Origin: Aplidium turbinatum
Lineage: Eukaryota > Chordata > Ascidiacea > Aplousobranchia > Polyclinidae
Assembly (NCBI GenBank): GCA_918807975.1
Contig: OU964935.1
Coordinates: 9,511,823-9,575,822 of the forward strand
DNA: 64,000 nt
Direction: 5' to 3'
This document shows positions 23,301 to 36,983 of this stretch, piece after piece. Position 1 is the stretch's first letter. The number at the start of each line of letters is the position of its first letter. Below the pieces are notes generated by a model that saw nothing but the letters and a program-made list of their open reading frames with translations, did no database searches and had not been told where the DNA came from. Position numbers and translations under genes: made by a program.

Positions 23301-26300
23301 TGACATCAATACAGAGCAGAACTTTCAATTCAGTTTACTGGGAAAATGAACACGTAAAAATTTCTGGAAAAGGAAGTGAAGCACATCAAGCCTTACGCGG
23401 AAAAAAACAAATAACTAAGACTGATTGCAAAGGTTCTGCATTATTTCTCTAACTGCAAAGCTATATTTTAAAAATTATAAAAAAAACTCTGCGTATAAAT
23501 ACACTGTTTTTCAATATGCTTGCAAATAGTAAAGTCTTTCAACCTCCAACTGGTGAGACATTGAAAAAGGTGAAGGCTTGACTGTATAGGAGATTGCTAG
23601 TTTATTATGAGATGAATTTTTATACGCTGAATTATAATTATTGTCTAGTTTTGCTTAAAACAGCAATAAAATTAAGTTGAATTGAAGTATTTACGATATC
23701 ATGATACAAATTTTGAAGTTGTATTTTAGGTTGTGTAATACATACATTAGGCCGTTGTATTACGTTATTAAGTTTTGAATGGATGTCCCAAAATAAGACG
23801 TTGCGTAATCATATAAAAGTACGATAAAAGTTCATTGTTTGGGTTAAAATCGTAAAGGAAATGGAGATAAATTTTATTTTGAAATGGTAGTTTTGTACCG
23901 AAATTAGTTTTTACTGTCTACGAGAGCTTCATATTTGAAGACTTTATCTTTTTTTAGAATTAAATGACGTCTGGCTAAACCAGAGAAAATTTAAAAGAAT
24001 CTTTAAGCTCATTAAGCAATCCCGCTTTGTAGAAGTGATGACGTAAGGCTAAAACAAAGAGGTTTCAGTGCAAGGCACATGCTCTCGGATTACATGGAAT
24101 TCGCTCGGTCCACCAGACAACATTAGCAGTGCCATATTGTCTAAATATGGAACGCTCTGTATAAAATAGTTTATATATATTCATTTTCCAACGCAATCAC
24201 TATCATATCAGTTTTACTATTGTTGGCGAAAAGCAGCACGTAGGTTACCATTTGTATCGGTTTGTTTGAAAATAATTGCATCATTAAATATACATTTTTT
24301 GTTATCAAAAGCAAGATTTTATAAGTAAATGGCGAACAGTTTTTGATAATGATAGGTACTATAAAAATATATAGTAATTTTAGTAAAATTGATAGAGTAA
24401 AAACAAAAGCTGAGTTGGAATTTGACTAAATACAATCGGATGTCGGTTTATCAGTGAAAGAAAAGATTATATATGTTTACAGCAAGGTGCTCGATAGTCT
24501 CGTCTGCAGGAGCAAGTAATGACTAAGCCTGCGGCAACTGCATTCAATACGATATGTCTTTCTTTATAGTAGAAAGTAGAGCATAGACGATCAGACATTT
24601 TTGGACGTTGATACGCCATATACCATGAAAAGATTAAATAGCTTTAACGGATGATATAGATCACTTGTAATTATAACATGACAGTGATAAGCATGTAGAT
24701 AGCGAACAAATGTCCTCGCATTGTTTCATTGCTAATTTAAATATGGTCAAACGTACTCGCTCGTCGGAGATTTTTTGTTGCTTCAGGGTGTAACAGTGAG
24801 AGCGTTCTATTCATAGACAAAAGAACCCTTACCGGACAGAAATCGCGTTTCCTCGTGACGTGAGTGTATAAAACGTCATCAAAAATCCTAATTATTGTCG
24901 CTGATTGTACTACGTAAGCACGTAATTCTTTACAACAATTGTTTATATATTTACAACTTAAAACTATAAACGAAAGCTGAAGTTGTCTTTTTTTGTCTTT
25001 TACTCGTCACTGGTATAAATATCAGGCACAAAATACTGTACTATTCACTTTCAACAAATGTTCACTTACACTGTGGTGAAGACAACAACTAAGAGTAGCT
25101 TAGAAAGTCGACAAATAGTCTCTTTCGAGGGCTATGTTCTGTATTGGTAACATTTAGAGTCAAAAATGATACCTTCTTTGGACTGAAGGTTTCAACAAGG
25201 GCGAAATTAATTTTGAAAAAATGTCAGTCTCTTTAACAAGTGCAATACGAGAAAGAATGATTTAGATTTGTTGAGACAATTAATTCTAAATAGGATAGCT
25301 GAAAAAGTCAATTCAAATAAGCTTTTATTGTAATTGAAAGCATTTTTTGCATTTTTCATTGTCAGTTTTTTATTTTTTTATTTTTTTCATGGAAGCTCTA
25401 GTATTATTTAATTTCGATGAGATTTATCCTTAAAAAGAAAATCTGAAAGATATTTCAAATCATACATTACAGTTTAGTTTTTGAAATAGAAATACTAAGA
25501 AAAACGCAAAACATGCCAAAATCTTAACTCTTTTCCGTGTATGTTTCTTATCGGCAAATATCATTAAGGGAGTCATGCGAACAATTGCTGACTGCAGTGA
25601 GTTCAACTCGAGACTACGTAAAGCAAAGTGATGGGTATAAAACGGGTTTTAGTAATAATTGTGTCCAATTTGCTAAGCAAACTAACTGCAGAATGGAAGT
25701 AATGCAAACACTGCATTCAAAAATATTACAGAATGAGTAGTACAGTTAACCTTTTATATCTTTTACTGCGTTGTCTAAAACATATGTTTTGAGCTGCTAA
25801 TGTCGCTGCATAAGGTTGGCTGTCACTTATCCAATCACAACTTTGCAAATTTTGAGAATCATAAAATGTAGGCTATTATTAGACTTTTTAACGTATGTTT
25901 ATTGGTCATAAATTAACAGCACGTCAAACCGTCTCTGTGAGTGAGAGATAGAACAGCAAATTGCGCACCCACTTTATTCCGGTTTACCTCGTTTGCATTA
26001 TCGCCTTTCAATCAACAGTCTCTAATTTTTTTTTCAATTTGACTCCATCTTTGCAAAGTAAAAGTTCTATTTTAGTGGAAACTAAACGTGAAATAATGTG
26101 AGCAAGCTTGGAAGCGTAGTTATCGTCTTCTGACAGAAACATGTCGTGAACAAAGAGGTTTTTACAAAGACAGAAAATTTACTCTCCATGCAACACTAAA
26201 TGTAGGCTTACCATAGTAAAAGAAAAATAGTTTACTTTTTCTTGATTAAATGTCATCATTATCCTAAAAAAATAAATTTATTTTTTGTGTTGTCAGCCAT

Positions 26301-26552
26301 TGTAGGAGCTACTTGGGTACAGTTAGCACTTAGCAAAGCTTTATTTGCTGCGCTAGTGAGTGTTGTTAAAACTCCTTTATTTACGTCAAATCCTTTGCTT
26401 ATTTTTCCAGAAGCAATTCAATTTGATCTGTTACTTTGGTGAATACATTTAAGGCATTCTACAAAACAGCGTTTTTGAACTGTTTGAGCAAGATAAAGTT
26501 TCAATAATAAATCAAAGAAGATTCTCAGAAAGACACAACAAAAAGACTCAAA
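20370..26552. other. 6.2 kb without a recognised gene
   Basis: AT-rich sequence with no exon, transposon terminus or repeat that I could support. The open frames at 21477-21665 and 21862-22059 are low-complexity and isolated. The last part (about 26000-26552) must include the promoter of gene A, but the upstream block shared by B, C and D was not found there. Confidence 0.4.
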
Positions 26553-29500
26553 ATGAAGGCCAGAATTTTTGCGATTGCTCTCATGTGCATAATTAGTAAG
26601 TATAGGTCTGATCATTTTCAAGGATTTACTGAGTGCATTGTTTAGCCGAAACGGGAAGTCGTGTAGATACTAACGAACGGGCTCGCTTGCAAAAAACCGC
26701 TGCACAGCAAGTTATCAAAGATTTCAAGCAAGCGTAGTTTTTTTGGAACATTGCATTTCGTGGAATGGCTGTTGTGAACCGACAGCATTCCAATAATATC
26801 AGGAAGTTGTGACAGATCACTAAAACCCGCGAAGACGTCTTCGTGTTATGATACATTGTACAATATGGCCCCGTTGACGTCCGAAAGTCTTGTGGGCATT
26901 TAATTGTTTAATTTTGGTACCATCGTGTGGTGTGTAGGCTACTTTATCATAGGGGTTATGAACTTAGTGGTATGCAACCGTTCCAATCACTGCTGATATT
27001 TCATGTGACGTTGCATTTACGTAACTACGCATTTAAATATGGCCTTGAGAGATCTCACTTGCAAGTATAGTTGTAGATAGAAGAAAACGACCCAAAATAT
27101 CAACTGTATTACTCATCCAAAGAATATTTCTTTCTTCCACTTGTACTTGTATGACCGTAACAATATTTTATCTTTCAGGTCATCACGGAGCGTTTTCTCA
27201 GACTGAAGACTCAGTTGATGCTGGAGCTAGATATGTTCGAGGTGAGGCTGTAATGATGTGTTTAAACGTAAAGTAAATCACCAGTAGGAAATAAGCTTGT
27301 CACATGAATTGTTTTTGAACATAAAAACTTTGTCTACCGATCATTAAAACAGCCCCACATTGTTTGGCCTACAATGCATCAAAATCAAAAACTTATTCAG
27401 CTTTAGGCACAATCACTCTTACTCACTGAAAATAGTTGAAACAATAATCCAATTGAAGATTTGTGTTTTTCCGTCGTTCTTTATTCTTTCAATTTTACGT
27501 GTTTTAGTCGACTCTGTACTACCACCTACCGGAATAAGGCCATTTTTCGGACAGACAACGACGTCATCGACGGTTCTAGGCTGGATGCCCCAAACAGATG
27601 TGACTTACTACATACTTCGAATTTATAAGTAAGTCAACCAGATGCTGAACAATGCTTAAAATTTCAGAAATAAATATGTTTTGCTTTGTTGTGCTTCTAA
27701 GAAAACAAAGATTATGACTCTGTTAAACTAAAGTCTAAAAAGCGAATTCAGCTCATCCTCTCAACATTGCTTCATTTTTTCCAGAACGTGTTCATTTCTT
27801 AGATTTGTTTTTACTGCCCAAGTTCATTTGGCGCAAAACTAAAGTAGCCCATTGGTTTTCTTTGATTTGTTTTTGGGTTAAAACAATTTTTGGCATTATC
27901 TTGTTTCAGTTTTTTGTCAAGCTACATGTGTTATAGTATAAAGGCCTATATGATAACTTATTTCTATGCAGTAATAAAAATTTAGCGGTTCATTTTAGTC
28001 AAACGTTTCGTAACATTTCATAACGAGGTCTCCTTGTTCTTGAGCTTCAGTTTCAGTTCAATTTGAATATTTCAAACTAGAAACAAAACTGAAATTGTTT
28101 TACTTCATTATTGCAGCAGAGACAGTGGAATCCTTTACAAAGAAATTCCAAATATAATGCACCCGATTTATAACGTCACTGGCTTGCAAAGTGGTACAGC
28201 TTATGCTGTCACGGCGTCAGCCGTCTACACCGGTGAAGCTGGCAAGGTTGAAACGAAAGAAAGCGAGAAATATTACTTTCACACAGGTGCGAAGGCGGTT
28301 GGATTACGATTTGAAAGAGATTTTGCTAATGAACAAGTTGATAAAAAATGAATGCGGAAATTATTAATATCAAGCTGAAAATAAACTTTATGTGCCTCTT
28401 GCAAAATTATTTACATAAATAACCTTTTAAGTTTCGGCTAGATTGTCACATTTTAGGACTAATATTTTAAAGGCGCATACTTTTAAATTTATATTTTTTG
28501 CAGAAAAGTGGATAGATAGTTTGACAATAAATTTTGTTTGACATGTTCAATTTTATTCTTTTATTCTTTTAATGCATCACTTACTATCTACATAAATTAT
28601 AAGTAGTGTCTATAGTGTATAAATAGCGCAGTGGATTGCACCGGTCTAAGAAATTAATGAAACAACATAAAAGCTTCTTTTCCACAGTTCGAGAATGCAC
28701 CGGTGGCCAAGTTCGAACGCAATGCTCAGCTCACTGTGTTAGTACTTGTGACAATCCTGACCCTATATGCTCCAGGATATGCACATCTGGGTGTGCTTGC
28801 CCCGGCCTCTTTCCCATCTGGCATGATGGTAATTGCATTCCACGCCAGCTGTGCCCAGGACTAAGTGGTTAGTGTTTTATTTTATTAACTCTACTTTTTT
28901 TTTTTTATTAACTCGAAAGAAAAAAAGAAGAAAAACTGAAAAGAGTTTAAAAACAAACTTAATATGAAGAAAGTGGGAGTTTTGTGGTTTGCTTTGGACA
29001 TAACATATCCCATAAATATTTTTTTTCTATGCAGCTAGACCAATAACTCCCAGAAATCTCCGTGTGTTGCCCTCCGTGGAAACCGAAGACGTTTTTCTTT
29101 CTTGGGATCCAATTGAATCAGCTGTCTCCTATACAGTTCGAGTAAGCACTGATCTAGTACATGCATGCTCTGTTTTGTATTCAAAACGCTGAAGTTTGTA
29201 ATTTTAAAACGTAAGGATTTTAAAATAAAATTTATCAAAAGCAAATCACCAGCTTATAAGATGCACACTACATTTGAAAATTTATTTCCTTGTTTATGAT
29301 GATTTTCAGGTTAGATTGGCCGCAGACCGAACGACAGTGATCCGAACAATTGAAACCAAAATTCCTTTGGTTGTCATCTCTGGTCTTGAAGTGGATCAAA
29401 TTTACGTTTTTTCGGTAAAAGCAAACATGAGAATGAAGCCTGTTATTGTTGGAAGAAGCACTCTCTTGCCACCATCTGGCATGCAAACATCAAAAGTCAC

Positions 29501-32500
29501 GGAATCGGGTTTCTCCGTTAGTTGGCTATCCAAGGATAAAGCCACAGTAAGTGTCTTTGAGAGATTTACTATCCTCTTACTTTAGAGAATTGTAATTATT
29601 TATTACTGCAAAAATATACAAAGCAAAAATACCTTTCTCGGCTTTCATGTCTTTGCATTGTAGCATTTAATGTAATAATTTTATGAGATTACATTGTAAA
29701 CAATAGGCAATAAGAAAAGTTTTTCGAAAAATTTCATCAAAACATTTGCAAAAAATCGCGTTACATATATCAATCTACTGTATTTTATACTACCGTTATA
29801 ATGCAGAATAGATGTACCGACACAACATAGGATATATGGTTAGTAAAAAGCTTTAGTTATTATTGATTTCGTTTTTATTGTTGCAGCGATATGCATTTGT
29901 TCTCTATGACGAAAGCCGTGAAAATGTTCTATATTTAAATGAAAAAATCGCTGGAAACAGTATAAAGATAGAAGGACTTGCTCCAGGAAGCGTTTACTAC
30001 TACTCAGTGGCAACTGCTGGATCAAAAAAGCAACCTGCTATATTCAGTACTCCCCGCGGTGTAAGAACACGAGGAATATCAACTGGTGATATTGACGCAT
30101 ACCATGGATCGGAAATAATCGAAAGTCTCATTTCATCTACCACAACTCCTCCAACCACAACCACTGCTCCGACTACAACTACTCTTCCAACCACAACTAC
30201 TCCTCCAACCACAACTACTCCTCCAACCACAACTACTCCTCCGATCACAACCACTGTTCCTCTTACCAGGTAGGTCTAAAAGGCAAAAATAACGTGCAAG
30301 ATTTACATCTTTAAATCATAAGCTTGACTTCAACCTCAAAGTGATGTCATAAACAGTGTTGACCACTTTTGCTTTATTACCAACATTTATATTTTCTTTT
30401 CATTTCTGAATAATTTTCAACAAAATAAATGAACTAGCCAACCAAAAACACTTTTGGATACTGCACAACATATGGAATGCTGGAAAAATCTACGAACTGA
30501 GAGCATCTATTTTAGATTATCAAAGGTCTCACCGGCTGTGATACATACATACATATTTTTTATTTGTGATGTTTTTAGATGCCAAGAAAGCTATGCAAAA
30601 GCAGTTCGTTTTCATGAAGACTTTCCTGACGCAAATGAGAAACCAAAAATTCCTCACTGTGACGAACAAGGTCTTTATGTCGCTGTGGAATGTTCTCAAG
30701 AAAATCCGGACGCTTGCTGGTGTGTGGATGCGGAAAGTGGAAATAAAGCTTTCGGAAGTGATTTTGGAGGAGAAAATTCAGCAATACCTTTGAATTGCGA
30801 CCACTGTAAGTGTGCGATCAATCATCAGCGAAGAGTTTATAGAATTTTATTCTATCAATACTTATCGAAATATAACTGATGGTCAGGCTGGGTCATAGCT
30901 TCAATCAAAATTATTGCCTGTTGGTCCATTACTAGAACGCAGAATTCTCCCAGCATGGTATAAAATAGAGACCCTCTTAATGGCATTTTTAAAATTAAAA
31001 GATTTAAACATGCTTTTTGATTGCTGACTTCAAAATATCTGCAATAATGTGATAATAACAATTGCAGTTTGCTTAAAATTACATGTTTTTACATGCTTTA
31101 TAATAAATTTAACTGCAGACAGGACGTCACTGTTTAGACCTTGAGGTCTCATCAAAGCAGTAAACGTACACTAGACTTGAACGCCTTATTACTATATAAG
31201 TTATTCAGCCTGGTAATTTTTCCATTGTCTTTACCATGTAGTTGGACGCTTCTCGGTTGATGATCTTCAGTTTGAAAGCATCACCTATACAAGCACATCT
31301 CTGAACGTGCGTTGGAATAACCTTCCTAACGTGGAAGGATATGTCCTAACATTAGAAACTGAAGATCAAGAACACTTATTTACGAGATCAATGGGTCCAA
31401 GTGTACAGTCTTACCTGGTTACAGATCTTCTTCCGGGACAAGTCTACTATCTTGGAAGTAAGGATATAGATTTATTCAAACTCACTAAGGCTCGTTCTCG
31501 AATAAAGAGTAGTAGCAAAACTCAAACTAGTTTCGATTCAAACTTTGAATTAGCTTTTTCAATGTGGACATAGTTTTCTTTGAAGGACCGCTTACTTCCA
31601 TGAAAACGACTGATTCTGACAATGTTTGTGGCAAATATATTAATATTTTAAACAACTACTCTAAAAAAAATGACAACGATTATTTCGCTTTTGGTAAAAT
31701 TTTCAGAAACTTAGTATTTAAATACAATTCAATACAGTAGGTTGAATTGATTTATTAAATAAAAACATTCTGAAAATCCCACCAAGGGTAGAATAACTCT
31801 TGAGGTCTTTTGGAAAGTGAAAACTTTTCTTGCTTGAATGCTCCCTGTTTGGCTCATTGCTTGGACACGAGCAGTCTTTTTGTGATGTTAATAATACTTA
31901 TTATAATAATACTATGCCTGCATTATGTGTTAACAAGCTTTGAATGTTTAGTCTTTGCTGTGAGTAACCAAGGATGGACAAGCCCGCTCAACGGATTAGA
32001 AGTAAAAACGAAAGACATCGATACACCAGAAAACTTGAAAATCATCGAAAGCTCCTCCAACAGGTAAAAAAATGACAAGTTGCATTATCGCAAATTTTGC
32101 AGCTTCTGCTTTTGTGATATTCTTTTTTTCTAATGCAATATAAAGTCTGAAAGTTTTAAGGAAACCTATTTCTTTAGTGTTACAATTCGTTGGGATCAAC
32201 ACACAACTCCAGACTCATACACAATTGACGTGATCAACGCTGAGACAGGAGAACAAGTTAGGAGTCTAGACCGTATCAATCGTAACACTGCAAACAGATT
32301 GCAAATCGATGGCCTGGATTCTTCATTTGAATACGTAATTCAAGTGAGGTAAGAAAGCTCTGTTTGAAACGTATTGTAAAATAAATCGTGAATGATCATT
32401 TACGTCAGATTATTTGCTTACTGTCATATCAAAACAATACAATTTTGGTGAAGAGGTGACTTTCTTCAACCATAGACAGATAAAACCAAGCAACCACACG

Positions 32501-33944
32501 GCATTTAACATCATACATTTAGAGTGAACATAAACTATAAACTACGAACGTTTTCGGCCATACTCAAACAACGTTATTAAGACAGAAGACAGTCTTCTTG
32601 AGTTATCAAGTCGTCATAAATTTTAGCCACACTAAAATGCATAGAAAATATAAACTCGTCACTTCACTTGAAAGCTTAAACTTAGCAAAATTTACACCTA
32701 CCAAAATAAAAATCTTTTAAGTGTATTTTATGCTGTTTTAGTAATTAGTATCTTATTTGACAATCATATTTAGATCAACTTTCATTTACAGTTTGTACAA
32801 AAACAATGCATTTCTGATTTTCAATTGCAGAGCCACAAGAACTGTCGCGTATTCCAGCACTACTAAAGATTACGTCAGTGATCCAGCATCAGTGACCTTT
32901 CAACCTCCAAAGTGCAACTCAACTCGTCCTCTCGATCTCATATACGTCATAGACACATCCAGAGTGCCACTTTGGAGCGGATTACAGAAAGAAAAGAAGA
33001 TGTTTATCAACATCACTTCGTCGATACCTGAGTTTGATCTTAGAACTGGCACAAGAGTGGCCGCATTGAGATCTTTCAGGATAACTACTCCAATATTTCA
33101 CCTCAACAGGTAAGAAGCTTACTGATCAAATATTTCAATTTACGAAACTGCTCTAAAAGACCTAACCTAGCAAAGACATTCGAATTAAATTTAAGATTAA
33201 GAAAATAACTTATGTGTAAAATTTGGTATGAAAGAAAGGTTTTGATATTTACTGTATATTTGTTTTCTTCCAGATATACCAAATCAAACCATGCTGTAGC
33301 TGCGTTGAAAGCGTTGCGCTACAATGGAAGTCCACTCCACACCGTTCAAAGCTTGAACTATGTCACTAGACGTTTCTTTACAGACGAGGATCGCGCGCCT
33401 TCTTACACAATTCGACAAGGTGCTGCTTCAGCCGCAATCATCATCTTCTCAGGTAAGATTACTTGTGTACAGTAGACTTCTTCATGTTCTATGGTAACAC
33501 AACATAATAGGCTACTTAGATTTTAAGACGATTAGTATGATGCTGTTATGAATATCTTAAGCAATATTATTTCTTTGAAACTGAGTATCATTCGAGATAG
33601 AAATGACTACAAATGTAGTTGTACTATCCTATGTAAGGCAATATTGAGTTTGGAGATGAAAAGACAAAATACATTCAATTTTCACTATAATTTAAATTTT
33701 TAAATACGTCTCTTATTTTGTGTCTTATCCAGGTGACTCAGAAGACTCAACAAATGACATCAGGACAGCAAGTACAAGGCTTGCCCGGTTCACAAATGTG
33801 ATCGCCGTTGGAATAGAAGGACAATCAGAAGAGGCTCTATCAGCAATCGCTTCAAGGCCGGATTTGAAAGTTACTGTTCCTTCTTTTGACCAGCTAGGAG
33901 CTGCAGTTGATCCTATATTACAAAAATTGTGTTCCCTTAATTAA
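26553..33944 (+). CDS. Gene A: secreted FN3-TIL-FN3-mucin-Tg1-FN3-VWA protein (15 exons, 899 aa)
   Basis: Coding exons: 26553-26595, 27179-27241, 27508-27628, 28117-28286, 28688-28867, 29035-29141, 29310-29546, 29887-30269, 30579-30805, 31242-31457, 31952-32063, 32178-32348, 32831-33109, 33274-33452, 33733-33944. The total is 2700 nt and all phases agree. Residues 1-22 are a signal peptide (MKARIFAIALMCII..). FN3-1 spans about 37-130; the TIL domain 134-190 has ten cysteines, one exon; FN3-2 193-295 and FN3-3 296-380; a Thr/Pro mucin-like stretch about 395-434; Tg1 435-510 has six cysteines including CDEQG and CWCVD, one exon; FN3-4 and FN3-5 511-700; VWA about 711-899 in three exons. TIL domains inhibit serine proteases and Tg1 domains can inhibit cathepsins, so a secreted inhibitor or matrix role is inferred, not shown. 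The VWA metal site is degenerate (DTSRV; Ser829 where Asp is usual). The last three exons are very close to those of B and C. A poly(A) signal AATAAA lies at 34192. Confidence 0.87.
28688..28867 (+). other. TIL (trypsin-inhibitor-like) domain exon of gene A
   Basis: One symmetrical phase-1/phase-1 exon encodes the whole domain, from ECTGGQVRTQC through CPGLFPIWHDGNCIPRQLC. Ten cysteines are spaced as in TIL domains of serine-protease inhibitors and mucin or von Willebrand factor-type proteins. B and C have no counterpart. Being a single symmetrical exon, it can be gained or lost without changing the frame. Confidence 0.85.
30148..30266 (+). repeat. Coding minisatellite for a Thr/Pro mucin-like linker
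   Basis: Near-identical 24-nt units (CCAACCACAACTACTCCT and variants) encode repeats of TTTTPP, ending ITTTVPLTR at the splice donor. Such tracts are O-glycosylated spacers in secreted proteins. Unit number is likely to vary between alleles. B and C carry a shorter version on a 79-nt exon. Confidence 0.85.
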
Positions 33945-36789
33945 CGTATAAAAAAACGCTTCATTAATGAAACCATAAACTTTAAATTTAATCAACAACC
34001 TGGCGATGAATCGCTTTTTGAAGGGGAGTTAATTCAGGCAATTATGGTTTTAAGACGATTGGTCCAATGTTACAAACATAATAGTAAAATCATATACCTC
34101 ATTCAAGTGTTCTATCAAAAGTGTTACATGTAGAGAACTTCAACTGACAAAGAGACTAAAGTTACTTTTTAAACATGGTGTTGAAACTGGAAATAAACAA
34201 TCCAACTTCTCTTGCCCAGCTCCACAAATGCCATCGAGAAACAAATGTCACTAAAAAATATAGTATAAAAATCACAAATTGCTTCATCACGAAAAGTAGT
34301 TGAGATGAATAATTGATTATTGGTTTGCCCATCAGCGACATTTAGACAGGTGCCACAGTAGTTAAATTTTTAGACATGACTAAACGTTCTTAAATCACCA
34401 ATATCTTTGGAGTGGCTTGGCATTCAAAATGCGTATCATAGTCTCTTAACTACTTTGTTCTACCGTTTTGGAAATCTGTGGCCAAATAGAATGATTGGTC
34501 GCCATATTGCTTTACCTTATTGCTTTCCTTTTCGACAAAATGAAGTTTATTTACAACTACATATTTTCAACATCTTGCCATGAGTGATGTGGTAGGCTAC
34601 TTCTTACAACATTTATGCTTTGAAATGTTTTGAACGGATTTATTTCAAGCAAATAATATTGATCAATTGCATTCTTATTTCCTCTTAGAAAAATCTTTGT
34701 TTTTGTTTGATTTTATCGTTTGCTGATGAATTGAAAGTAGCATTATTGTTCACATTGTAGTAATTCAACGCAAATGGCTTTTATCAACGCCATCTGCAAA
34801 GCAGCCTTTAAATCCGACTGATCTAATTTTTTTATTCAATAAGTTAAATATTGTTGAAAATCGTTTTCTTCACTTTTACTTTAATGTAGCTTTGTCTGAC
34901 TTGACAAAGCATTTATGTCTGTTTTTGTGCAAAAATTTTAGGACCAAAACTTGGGCACAGCTTTCATTTATTTCAATTTCTCTTCATTTATTTATTGTTC
35001 TAATGTATTGTCAAAACTCGTTCTTATTACGCTTTAATCGCTTGCTACTGCTGTTTTTACGATATCTTACTAAAAATACAAACGCTTTGAAAGATGAACA
35101 TGTCTCTTCATTACAAGGCCTACGGCTTGATTTTCTACGTTTTGTGATTAATTTTAAAGGGCCGATGTAAGCTTAAATAAGCAGTGTCCTCTCGTTTAAC
35201 GTCGGTGGCCTATTTATTATTTTTGCAGTCTATGCGGGCTGTGTAGTGTGTAGCATGTGATTTATGATTTGCAATGTTAAAGATGGCTTTCTAGTTAATA
35301 AAAGAAATATTATTAAAGTTCTGCAGTGTTGTAAGTAGCTTGAAAGCTTAAGGATCGGATGCAGCAAAAGCAAATTATTTATCGATTATGAAAGTCAGCT
35401 GATCAAACAACTTTATACACAAAATAACTTTTTCTATATGCACCAACAGTAGGCCTATAGTAATTCTTTGGTAAATAAAACCTCCAATTACTGAACCACC
35501 TAAGGAAGTGGTTTAAACGGTAAATTAAAGAATTGACTTGTTTTCAATTTACTCAAAAGCAAGACTTCAATTCTATAGTTTTCTCACGGAATAAGGTTAA
35601 TTTTGTTTTCGAGGGGCGGAAAAAATTTAGCGATCGCGAGATATGCTGATTGATGCATTTGGTGTTTTTACATTTTAAAAGTCGACTTTCATAGATAGTA
35701 CACTATAGCCTACTATTTATATCTACAAAAATTGTGTTTATTACTTTGAGTGAATTTTCCATTTTTGCGCTGGTTATTTGTGACAATTGGGCTTAAAATT
35801 TTAAAAACATCTGGTAACACTTCCAAAACCTAATAAATTTTCTCCAACAGAAATTTGAAGTTAGGTAAAGATAGATAGCATACTTACCAGATATAATGAA
35901 GGGACGTATTTTTTTTTGTGCCGTTAAATCAAGAACTTAGTAAATTGGTCATGGTACAAAAAGATTTAACTTTCGTAATGTCTTCAAGATTTTTTCGTAA
36001 CGTTTAGCAAGTATTGTAAAGGTTACTTAGTTTGATATTCAAAAAGATTTTTTAGTTTACAAGGTCTTAAATACTGATCATTCCAATTATTATCATCCTT
36101 TTTTTTCAATTTAAAATCTATTCAAAGTGACCTAGCCGTTTCACATTCAAATATTGGTATTGATAGTATAGGCTGAGTATATTTCAATACTAATAACAGC
36201 CTATGCAATGCATACTTAATAGGATATAAACACTGGTAAATACAAGGGGTATAAAGAAGAGCTAGCTCATGAATGTACTCAATCTGATTTGATGGTATGC
36301 AAACATTTTTTTTTCCAAATCAAAAAATAAAATATTTACATTTATGACTGCAGTATTTGTTCCAACATCAAATTTACATTGGATTCTTTTAAAACAATTT
36401 GCAACTGTCAATCAGAGTTTGAAACTAAAATTCATGAGGCACTCCAAATAAAGCAGCACAACCCCAGGCTCGACAAGCAATTATTCGCTGGAAGGGCTTT
36501 TTTTTTTTGAATTTGTATTAGATTACGTTTGTTTTATGTTGCTTAGTGGTTTTTCCTTGATTGCCTTAATGTTGTTCCGCTCACTGTCTTGTTTCATGAC
36601 CACACTCCCGCATACTTTGACAGATTGTTACAAAAAAAAAAATGGTTACCAATATGATCAAATGTACCATTGAAAATAACTTGCGCTTGCATGATTCGTC
36701 ATAACAGGCTGTTCATGTCACACAGATAAAACTATTCTCATTGGACTTGAAGCATGCTTGAAGAATCTATCTACGGTAGGCTAACTCCA
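33945..36789. other. Spacer between the 3' ends of genes A and B
   Basis: A and B are convergent here. A poly(A) signal for A is seen at 34192 (AATAAA) and one for B at 36904-36899 on the minus strand. I see no exon or transposon; the frame at 34892-35170 is low complexity. Confidence 0.5.
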
Positions 36790-36983
36790 ACATAAACATA
36801 AGACAGTTTTTCCAGCGTAGTAGTTTTATATTTCCGTATCATAGTCAAACAACAAATGTTTGAAACACCTACAGGATGTAGGCTAGCTGAAACCGTGATT
36901 TATTTAAAACTCTATGTTCTCATTTTTCATCAAGTTAAGTTCTAATAGTTGCCTTGTAAATAATTGAGAAGTTGCTTCCCACA

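Noticed and set aside
24480-24520. GTGCTCGATAGTCTC as a copy of the B/C/D promoter segment
   Set aside because: Only the first eight or so bases match and there is no TATA box or signal-peptide exon downstream at the expected distance.
30000-30254. Valine/glycine-rich minus-strand frame opposite the mucin repeat
   Set aside because: It is the antisense reading of the Thr/Pro coding minisatellite of gene A.
34892-35170. 92-aa open frame between genes A and B
   Set aside because: Low-complexity Leu/Phe-rich translation with no splice context and no similarity to the paralogues.
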